A DNA stretch of 6,056 nt, taken from JBBQBQ01 sp038317685. GTDB taxonomy: Bacteria; Desulfobacterota; Desulfuromonadia; Desulfuromonadales; DDH964. Below the pieces are notes generated by a model, which was not told the DNA's origin, ran no database searches, and was given only the letters and a program-made list of their open reading frames with translations. Location: positions 1-6,056 of the forward strand of contig JBBQBQ010000213.1 in assembly GCA_038317685.1 (NCBI GenBank), in the 5' to 3' direction. Below are positions 1 to 6,056 of this stretch, one piece after another (the first letter of the stretch is position 1; the number at the start of each line of letters is the position of its first letter). A program made the translations under genes and the position numbers.

Positions 1-7
1 GGGGGAG

Positions 8-33
8 CGGCCGGGGCGGGGCGGCCCCGGCCG
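8..33 (-). repeat. GC-only palindrome downstream of rplI
   Basis: Positions 8-17 and 24-33 are perfect reverse complements (CGGCCGGGGC / GCCCCGGCCG), a 10-bp all-GC stem with a 6-nt loop. It begins 35 nt after the rplI stop codon. On the minus strand the stem is followed by CTCCCCC to the window edge, not a T tract, so it is not a canonical intrinsic terminator in what can be seen. It may serve as an RNA 3' end structure, a weak terminator, or nothing. The left edge hides the rest. Confidence 0.5.
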
Positions 34-60
34 TACGTCGGTGGACCGGGTGGGGCAGAT

Positions 61-80
61 GCGGCCTATCAGTCGGCCGC
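61..80 (-). repeat. short inverted repeat enclosing the rplI stop codon
   Basis: GCGGCC (61-66) and GGCCGC (75-80) can form a 6-bp stem whose 8-nt loop holds the TGA stop (71-69) of rplI. The arm 75-80 encodes the Ala-Ala of the C-terminus. It is short enough to be chance in such GC-rich DNA. Confidence 0.3.
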
Positions 81-515
81 GACGACCGATACCTTGATTT
101 GGGCGATGACACCGGCCTGCAGTTTCACCGGCACCTGGTAATCGCCAAGGGCCTTGATCGGCTCCGGCAACAGGATCTTCTTGCGGTCGAGGGCAACCCC
201 GGCTTCGGCGAGCTTGGCCTCGATCTCCATGCTGGTCACCGATCCGAAGAGCTTGCCTTCTTCGCCGGCCCGATGGGTCAAGACACACTTGACCCCTTCG
301 ATGCGGGTCTTGAAGATCTCTGCTTCCTTCGTCACCTTCTCAAGCTTGCGCGCCATCTGGCGCTTTTGGTGCTCGAGTTCGGTGAGATTACGGGTGTTGG
401 CTTCCACGGCGAGGCGGCGCGGCACCAGGAAATTCCTGGCATACCCGGGCTTGACTTTGACCATGTCCCCGATTTTTCCGAGGCCGTCCACATTCTCAGT
501 AAGGATAACCTTCAT
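69..515 (-). CDS. rplI: 50S ribosomal protein L9
   Basis: Ribosomal protein L9 binds 23S rRNA near the base of the L1 stalk and is an elongated two-domain protein. The 148-residue product has the normal family length and looks complete. The N-terminal rRNA-binding domain (about 1-52) begins MKVILTENVDGLGKIGD and carries the family signature around residues 11-40, including GYARNFL (24-30). A charged, Lys/Arg/Glu-rich stretch (about 41-75) forms the central connecting helix. The C-terminal domain (about 76-148) contains the typical EGKLFGSVT segment (86-94). The ATG start at 515 is preceded by GGAGG six nucleotides upstream, and the gene begins 21 nt after the DUF2232 stop, so it is the last visible gene of the rpsF-rpsR-DUF2232-rplI operon. 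Stop is TGA. The family call is very secure. Confidence 0.98.
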   Translation of the reverse strand: MKVILTENVDGLGKIGDMVKVKPGYARNFLVPRRLAVEANTRNLTELEHQKRQMARKLEKVTKEAEIFKTRIEGVKCVLTHRAGEEGKLFGSVTSMEIEAKLAEAGVALDRKKILLPEPIKALGDYQVPVKLQAGVIAQIKVSVVAAD

Positions 516-536
516 CGATTTCCTCCAAAAAAAGAG

Positions 537-1475
537 CTAGGTCTTTTTAATTCGTGGTTTTCTAAAATTCGCCCACAGATCGAAAACCCCGATGCCGGTG
601 ACGATCAGCGGCAGCGGATTGAGCACGGTGAGCAGCAGATATCCGAAGGCTCTGAGCAAGGGGGAGATGCCCTTGCGAGCAAAGAAATAACTAACGACCG
701 CCAGGCCCTGCAGGAAATAAATCGGCAACAGCACTGTCAGCAGGTTTATCGCCAGTTGCGACGGCCAACCGTTCCCCAGGAAGAGGCCGAAGCCCCCGGC
801 AATCAGTATCCAGATCAGCCACTCTGGAGCCCGCCACTGCCGGAAGGAAGGACCCGGCAACAGCAGTCGGCCCCGACCCAGCGCGGCTAGGCCAAGGAGA
901 GTCAAGCCTTGAATGGCCCCGGCCATCACCAGTGCCAACCCGGGGTAGGCCTGGGTCAGAAACTCCCCGGTGCGTTGAACGATCTGACGGTATTCAGCCA
1001 GTTGTTCGGTGCTTAAATCGGCTTCACTATAAAGCGTCAGGGCCTGTTTCACTTCTCCCTGAATATATTCAGTCATAAGGGAGGGCAGGGAGATTCCCCG
1101 CCAGAGGGCAAAACCCCCGATCGCGACGGTCGCCACCGCCACAACGGTGACGAGGGTCGCCGCGACCGCCTTGTCCCACGACCAGCCCCTGCGCATCAGC
1201 AATGGCAGCATGAAGGAACCGATGCTGAATTGGAGCAGGTAGCTCGCAACCCCTCCTGCTTCCCGAACAGCCAGGAGACCGGCTACGGCGAGGGCAATGG
1301 CACCGAACCCGGGGAGAGCCCCGGCACGCCAAACCACAAAGGCGACCGGCAGGGGGATAAAGAGGCTGATAAAAATACCCGCCGGTCCCAGGCTGCTGGC
1401 ACCAAAGACCAGCAGCAGGGTGCCGATGGCGCCTCCGGCTGTGAACAGCAAACGCCGTCCCAGATTCATGCCCAT
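537..1475 (-). CDS. DUF2232 (YybS-like) multi-pass membrane protein
   Basis: A protein of about 312 residues, uncharacterised in function. It has roughly eight or nine hydrophobic segments (about 11-26, 33-50, 55-71, 78-94, 103-125, 174-199, 217-234, 240-264, 273-298) and one longer polar loop (about 126-173), rich in Glu and Gln. The C-terminus (GVFDLWANFRK, 296-306, then a basic tail) and the position between rpsR and rplI match the DUF2232/YybS family known from Geobacter-type bacteria and Firmicutes. The open frame runs back to a TTG at 1499 directly abutting the rpsR stop, but that TTG has no ribosome binding site. I chose the ATG at 1475, which has AAGGGG 14 nt upstream; another ATG lies at 1469. 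The start is therefore uncertain by up to ten residues. Tight spacing on both sides implies co-expression with ribosomal proteins, possibly by translational coupling to rpsR. No catalytic motif is recognisable; a transport or envelope role would be a guess. Confidence 0.85.
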   Translation of the reverse strand: MGMNLGRRLLFTAGGAIGTLLLVFGASSLGPAGIFISLFIPLPVAFVVWRAGALPGFGAIALAVAGLLAVREAGGVASYLLQFSIGSFMLPLLMRRGWSWDKAVAATLVTVVAVATVAIGGFALWRGISLPSLMTEYIQGEVKQALTLYSEADLSTEQLAEYRQIVQRTGEFLTQAYPGLALVMAGAIQGLTLLGLAALGRGRLLLPGPSFRQWRAPEWLIWILIAGGFGLFLGNGWPSQLAINLLTVLLPIYFLQGLAVVSYFFARKGISPLLRAFGYLLLTVLNPLPLIVTGIGVFDLWANFRKPRIKKT

Positions 1476-1489
1476 CGCGTTCGCCGGTA

Positions 1490-1495
1490 CCCCTT
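1490..1495 (-). promoter_or_regulatory. weak ribosome binding site for the DUF2232 gene
   Basis: Minus-strand AAGGGG lies 14 nt before the ATG at 1475 and inside the reading frame opened by the TTG at 1499. It is the only purine-rich anti-Shine-Dalgarno match near any candidate start, so it argues for the ATG, but the spacing is long. It sits just past the rpsR stop, so ribosomes ending rpsR translation would be next to it. Confidence 0.4.
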
Positions 1496-1499
1496 GCAA

Positions 1500-1775
1500 C
1501 TAGTCGACGGAGTGCGCGGAGGTAAAGGGCAACAAAGCGATGTTGCGCGCCCGTTTGATGGCCTCGGTCACCTTGCGTTGGTGTTCGGCACAGTTGCCGG
1601 AAATCCGCCGCGGTACGATCTTACCGCGTTCGGAAACGAAGTAGCGCAGGGTACGCACTTCCTTGTAATCAATCTTCAGGGTCTTGTCACCACAGAAACG
1701 GCAACCTTTGCGGCGCGAAAAACGCCGGCGGGGAGCTCCCCCAGGACGGGCGGCGGAACGGGTCGGTGCAGCCAT
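1500..1775 (-). CDS. rpsR: 30S ribosomal protein S18 (cysteine-containing, probable zinc-binding form)
   Basis: S18 binds the central domain of 16S rRNA as a heterodimer with S6 in the 30S platform. The 91-residue product has the conserved S18 core: RRK-C-RFC (21-28), IDYKEVRTL (35-43), the GKIVPRRISG segment (51-60) and the KRARNIALLPF terminus. An N-terminal extension rich in Ala, Pro, Arg and Gly (about 1-18) precedes the core. Cys25 and Cys28 form a CxxC pair, and Cys62 with His65 (CAEH) gives a second pair, the arrangement expected of a zinc-binding 'C+' form of S18. The ATG at 1775 has GGAGG eight nucleotides upstream. The gene follows rpsF by 38 nt, and its TAG stop is directly followed by the DUF2232 open frame. 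Family assignment is secure; zinc binding is inferred from residue pattern. Confidence 0.98.
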   Translation of the reverse strand: MAAPTRSAARPGGAPRRRFSRRKGCRFCGDKTLKIDYKEVRTLRYFVSERGKIVPRRISGNCAEHQRKVTEAIKRARNIALLPFTSAHSVD

Positions 1776-1813
1776 ATGTCAATCCTCCGTAATTCTTGAA
1801 TTAAGGGATCCGG

Positions 1814-2191
1814 TTAATCGGCGGCCTCTTCATCATCGGCGCCTTCTTCTTCATCTTCGATCTCGGGGGCATCCGCAGCGGGCGGAGCTGTCACGGCTTC
1901 AAGGCCGTTCTCCAGCAGCACCGTCTGGAACTTGATGATCGCCTCGTCGATCCGCATGCGACGCTCGAACTCGGCGACGACCTTGGGGCCGGCTTCATAA
2001 GCGACCAGGACGTAACTCCCCCGGCTCTGCTTCTTGATCTGGTAAGCCAGTTTCCGGGTTCCCCACTCATCCAGTTTGAGAATCGTAGCGTCCTGAGACG
2101 TCAGGACCCCCTTGAATTTCTCAAGGACAGCGGGGTAGGCATCGCCGCCAACATCGGGGTGAACAATGAAGATTGTTTCGTAGGTACGCAT
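1814..2191 (-). CDS. rpsF: 30S ribosomal protein S6
   Basis: S6 pairs with S18 on the 16S rRNA central domain (platform). The 125-residue product begins MRTYETIFIVHPD, the typical first beta strand, and contains the conserved WGTRKLAYQIKKQSRGSYV block (about 54-72). The MRIDEAIIKFQTVL segment is near residues 78-91. The final part (about 97-125) is a disordered tail very rich in Glu, Asp and Ala, common in S6 proteins and in some bacteria extended by glutamate ligation (family knowledge; no RimK gene is visible here). The frame stays open upstream to an ATG at 2287, but I chose the ATG at 2191 because AGGAGG lies seven nucleotides before it. The 32 upstream residues do not resemble S6 and overlap the leader hairpins and the predicted -10 box. 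It is the first gene of the ribosomal operon. Confidence 0.98.
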   Translation of the reverse strand: MRTYETIFIVHPDVGGDAYPAVLEKFKGVLTSQDATILKLDEWGTRKLAYQIKKQSRGSYVLVAYEAGPKVVAEFERRMRIDEAIIKFQTVLLENGLEAVTAPPAADAPEIEDEEEGADDEEAAD

Positions 2192-2198
2192 CCACAAA

Positions 2199-2204
2199 CC
2201 TCCT
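2199..2204 (-). promoter_or_regulatory. ribosome binding site fixing the rpsF start
   Basis: Minus-strand AGGAGG lies seven nucleotides before the ATG at 2191. It is a full anti-Shine-Dalgarno match and rules out the longer open frame that starts at 2287, which has no comparable site. Confidence 0.9.
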
Positions 2205-2216
2205 CTCGGGTTGTCA

Positions 2217-2261
2217 GCCCCGGCACCAGCCGGAGCAAGGAGCGGGCGAACCATTCGCCCG
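2217..2261 (-). promoter_or_regulatory. structured rpsF leader with two hairpins; candidate S6:S18 autoregulatory site
   Basis: Read on the minus strand, the first hairpin is a perfect 8-bp stem (2261-2254 with 2250-2243, CGGGCGAA/TTCGCCCG) with a 3-nt loop. The second is an 8-bp stem with one G-U pair (2236-2229 with 2224-2217, GCTCCGGC/GCCGGGGC) with a 4-nt loop. They end 12 nt before the rpsF ribosome binding site. An alternative fold is visible: a GCTCC copy at 2243-2239 can pair with GGGGC at 2221-2217, competing with the second hairpin. In many bacteria the rpsF leader carries an RNA structure bound by the S6:S18 complex to repress the operon. I can see structure in the right place but cannot confirm the conserved CCG-bulge architecture by eye, so the regulatory role is inference. 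Confidence 0.45.
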
Positions 2262-2277
2262 GTCAATCGAACTGTTG

Positions 2278-2306
2278 TTATTACCACAGTCTTTCGCCTA
2301 TTTCAA
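2278..2306 (-). promoter_or_regulatory. predicted sigma-70-type promoter for the rpsF operon
   Basis: On the minus strand TTGAAA (2306-2301, five of six matches to TTGACA) is separated by exactly 17 nt from TAATAA (2283-2278, three of six matches to TATAAT). A transcript would start near 2271, giving a leader of about 80 nt before rpsF. The site lies in the ychF-rpsF gap, which is otherwise locally AT-richer than its surroundings. It would let rpsF-rpsR-DUF2232-rplI be transcribed independently of ychF. Sequence match only; no start site has been measured. Confidence 0.6.
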
Positions 2307-2328
2307 CGCCTTTCGCAGGCAACAGGCT

Positions 2329-3423
2329 TTAGACATTGAACCGAAAATGCATCACGTCACCGTCTTTGACGATATAATCCTTTCCTTCAAGGCGCATCAG
2401 CCCTTTTTCCCTGGCTCCGGCCTCACCACCCGAACGGATGAAGTCATCGTAGCCGATCACCTCCGCCCGGATGAAACCCTTTTCGAAATCGGTATGAATC
2501 ACTCCGGCCGCCTGCGGTGCCCTGGCCCCGACGGGGATGGTCCAGCCGCGCACTTCCTTGACCCCGGCAGTGAAGTAGGTGATCAGGCCAAGGAGTTTGT
2601 AGCCCGCGTGGATCATCCGTTCGAGGCCTGCTTCCGCGAGACCGAGTTCAGCAAGAAACTCACCCTTTTCTTCGGGTGGCAGTTCGGCGATTTCCGCTTC
2701 AATCTTGCCACAGATGGTTACCAATTCGGCCCCTTCCGAGGCGGCGTGGGCCGCCAGCTTGGCCACAAAAGGGTGCTGGCCATCGAGGTCTCCCTCACTG
2801 ACATTGGCAACGTAGAGAACCGGTTTCGCAGTTATCAGGTGGAGATCGCGAAGCACCAGCCGCTCCTCGGGAGTCAATGCCGTGGCGCGGGCCGGACGAC
2901 CGCTGTTAAGGCATTCCCGCACTTGAAGGAGGACCGCCAGCTCTTCCTGCAACTTCTTGTCGCCGGTTTTGGCCTGTTTTTCGGTTCGGGTGATCCGTTT
3001 CTCGACCGTATCGAGATCGGAGTAGTTGAGCTCGGTCTGAATTACTTCCACGTCCCGCAGCGGATCGACGCTGCCATCGACATGAACCACATTCTCATCC
3101 TCGAAACAACGGACGATGTGGGCGATCGCTTCGACCTGACGGATGTGACCGAGGAATTGGTTCCCCAACCCCTCTCCCTGGCTCGCCCCTTTCACCAGAC
3201 CGGCAATGTCGACGAATTCCATGGTGGTCGAGAGGACCCGGTGCGGCTTAACGATCGCCGCCAGGGCATCGAGCCGGGGATCAGGGACCGCGACCACCCC
3301 GACATTCGGCTCGATGGTGCAGAAGGGATAATTGGCCGCCTCGGCACCGGCGCTGGTGATGGCGTTGAAGATGGTCGATTTGCCGACGTTCGGCAGGCCG
3401 ACGATACCGCATTTGAAACCCAT
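2329..3423 (-). CDS. ychF: ribosome-associated ATPase YchF (Obg family, OLA1-like)
   Basis: A universally conserved P-loop NTPase of the Obg family that prefers ATP to GTP, binds ribosomes and acts as a negative factor in stress and redox responses. The 364-residue product has normal length. The G domain shows G1 GLPNVGKS (9-16), G3 DIAGL (72-76), and NVSE (207-210) in place of the NKxD that gives guanine specificity, as expected of YchF. His114, in the segment after RCFEDE, matches the histidine needed for ATP hydrolysis in E. coli YchF. A helical insertion spans about 130-200, and a C-terminal TGS domain (about 280-363) ends KDGDVMHFRFNV. The ATG at 3423 has GAGGG 11 nt upstream. It follows hppA after an 86-nt gap that holds a terminator-like hairpin, and rpsF follows after 137 nt. 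A pth-ychF association is common in bacteria; here hppA lies between them. Confidence 0.97.
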   Translation of the reverse strand: MGFKCGIVGLPNVGKSTIFNAITSAGAEAANYPFCTIEPNVGVVAVPDPRLDALAAIVKPHRVLSTTMEFVDIAGLVKGASQGEGLGNQFLGHIRQVEAIAHIVRCFEDENVVHVDGSVDPLRDVEVIQTELNYSDLDTVEKRITRTEKQAKTGDKKLQEELAVLLQVRECLNSGRPARATALTPEERLVLRDLHLITAKPVLYVANVSEGDLDGQHPFVAKLAAHAASEGAELVTICGKIEAEIAELPPEEKGEFLAELGLAEAGLERMIHAGYKLLGLITYFTAGVKEVRGWTIPVGARAPQAAGVIHTDFEKGFIRAEVIGYDDFIRSGGEAGAREKGLMRLEGKDYIVKDGDVMHFRFNV

Positions 3424-3441
3424 GGTAACAGCTACCCTCAG

Positions 3442-3478
3442 AAAAGGACGATAGCCGGGGCGGACGCCCCGGCTATCG
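3442..3478 (-). terminator. intrinsic terminator or attenuator between hppA and ychF
   Basis: On the minus strand, 3478-3466 and 3461-3449 form a perfect 13-bp stem (CGATAGCCGGGGC with GCCCCGGCTATCG) closed by a 4-nt loop. It is followed at once by TCCTTTT, a short interrupted U tract in RNA. It begins 31 nt after the hppA stop. The U tract is weaker than in textbook terminators, so partial read-through is plausible, and only 25 nt separate the stem from the ychF ATG. No convincing promoter is visible between the hppA stop and ychF, so ychF expression probably depends on read-through or on a promoter inside hppA. Confidence 0.7.
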
Positions 3479-3509
3479 GGAATAATTTACCTGGACCGTT
3501 GCAAATGGC

Positions 3510-5522
<2,013 letters not shown>

Positions 5523-5530
5523 GTTCAAAT

Positions 5531-5536
5531 CCTCCT
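5531..5536 (-). promoter_or_regulatory. ribosome binding site fixing the hppA start
   Basis: Minus-strand AGGAGG lies in the 26-nt pth-hppA gap, eight nucleotides before the ATG at 5522. The upstream in-frame TTG at 5528 is only two nucleotides from it, too close to be used, so the ATG is preferred. Confidence 0.9.
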
Positions 5537-5548
5537 GACAATAGATTG

Positions 5549-6056
5549 TTAAGCCACGTTGTCGCGGCTGTTGAACTGATTCATCGCTGCTGAGGGACCG
5601 TAGGCTATGATCGTTTCGACCGCCGTTGCTGCCTGCCCGAGCAGTTCGGGAAGAATCTGCCCCTCGGCGCTGCTAAAACGGCTGAGCACGTAGCCCGCAA
5701 CATCCCCCCCCGCGGGTGGTCGTCCGACCCCCACCCGCAAGCGGGTGAAGTCGCCTTGCCCAAGAACCCCACAGAGGGAACGAAGACCGTTGTGCCCGCC
5801 ATGCCCACCACCGACCTTGACCCGCAAAATCCCGAAAGGGAGGTCAATTTCATCGTGGACCACAATCAAATCCCCCGGTCCGATGCCGAGGGATTTGCAC
5901 GCGGGACCGACACTGGCGCCGCTCAGGTTCATGAAGGTCTGAGGAAACAGCAAGGTGGATTCCACCCCGGCAACGATCCCAACCCCATAAATTCCCTGAT
6001 AGCCGTTCTTCTTGAGGGCAATCCCGGCGCCGGCGGCCAGCCTTTGCACAACCATG
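5549..6056 (-). CDS. pth: peptidyl-tRNA hydrolase, 5' end beyond the window
   Basis: Pth cleaves the ester bond of peptidyl-tRNAs that drop off ribosomes, freeing tRNA for reuse in the cytoplasm. The visible 168 residues start at a methionine (6055) that is internal: MVVQRLA corresponds to the family segment after HNVGF. The base at 6056 fits the last base of a TTC Phe codon. About 23 N-terminal residues, including the catalytic His and first Asn of the family, lie off the right edge; the full protein would be about 190 residues, the normal size. Conserved elements present are FPQTFMNLSG (37-46, tRNA-binding Asn43), VVHDEIDLPFG (65-75, Asp68 next to the catalytic centre), GGGHGGHNGLRS (82-93, with His88 and Asn89) and RVGVGRP (107-113). 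The gene ends 26 nt before hppA. Family call is very secure; the start cannot be given. Confidence 0.97.
   Translation of the reverse strand, partial: MVVQRLAAGAGIALKKNGYQGIYGVGIVAGVESTLLFPQTFMNLSGASVGPACKSLGIGPGDLIVVHDEIDLPFGILRVKVGGGHGGHNGLRSLCGVLGQGDFTRLRVGVGRPPAGGDVAGYVLSRFSSAEGQILPELLGQAATAVETIIAYGPSAAMNQFNSRDNVA

Noticed and set aside
99..890. Plus-strand open frames opposite rplI and the DUF2232 gene
   Set aside because: They cross the boundary of two real minus-strand genes and have no recognisable domain; they are shadow frames.
1476..1499. TTG start at 1499 for the DUF2232 protein
   Set aside because: No ribosome binding site precedes it, while ATG codons follow at 1475 and 1469. 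It is not excluded, because re-initiation right after the rpsR stop is possible.
2192..2287. A 32-residue N-terminal extension of S6 from the ATG at 2287
   Set aside because: The strong ribosome binding site is at 2199-2204 for the ATG at 2191, the extension is unlike S6, and the predicted -10 box and leader hairpins lie within it.
2291..2328. A terminator directly after ychF
   Set aside because: Only a 4-bp stem (GCCT/AGGC) is visible here and it has no T tract.
5523..5528. TTG start at 5528 for hppA
   Set aside because: It lies only two nucleotides from AGGAGG; the ATG at 5522 has ideal spacing.
6053..6055. ATG at 6055 as the true start of pth
   Set aside because: The residues from here match the family's internal segment after HNVGF; starting here would lose the catalytic histidine, and the frame stays open to the window edge.

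Overview
This window reads as one block of chromosomal housekeeping genes from a GC-rich bacterium. All seven genes lie on the minus strand. In transcription order (right to left) they are pth (cut by the right edge), hppA, ychF, rpsF, rpsR, a DUF2232/YybS-type membrane protein gene and rplI. The order rpsF-rpsR-DUF2232-rplI with ychF and pth just upstream is what I know from Geobacter/Desulfuromonas-type bacteria (Desulfuromonadales, formerly Deltaproteobacteria). The protein sequences fit that assignment, but taxonomy here is inference, not a search result.

Layout. 6056-5549: C-terminal seven-eighths of peptidyl-tRNA hydrolase. 5522-3510: a K+-dependent membrane pyrophosphatase, 26 nt after pth and with its own strong ribosome binding site. 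3509-3424: an 86-nt gap containing a 13-bp stem plus T-rich tail that looks like an intrinsic terminator or attenuator. 3423-2329: the ATPase YchF. 2328-2192: a 137-nt gap with a good sigma-70-like promoter and a leader with two GC-rich hairpins. 2191-1814, 1775-1500, 1475-537 and 515-69: rpsF, rpsR, DUF2232 and rplI, closely spaced and almost certainly one operon read from that promoter. 68-1: a GC-only palindrome downstream of rplI. The next gene (dnaB would be usual in relatives) is off the left edge.

Functionally, most genes serve translation: recycling of peptidyl-tRNA (Pth), a ribosome-associated ATPase (YchF), and three ribosomal proteins (S6, S18, L9), of which S6 and S18 bind the ribosome together. 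The outlier is HppA, which couples hydrolysis of pyrophosphate, a by-product of tRNA charging and other biosynthesis, to ion export. The DUF2232 protein is an uncharacterised multi-pass membrane protein lodged inside the ribosomal operon.

I see no mobile element, CRISPR array, tRNA, rRNA or clear horizontally acquired segment. I found no convincing novel system. The points worth a second look are regulatory (the hppA/ychF hairpin, the rpsF promoter and leader, a hairpin core shared by three gaps) and biochemical (ion specificity of HppA). All large plus-strand open frames are antisense shadows of the minus-strand genes.
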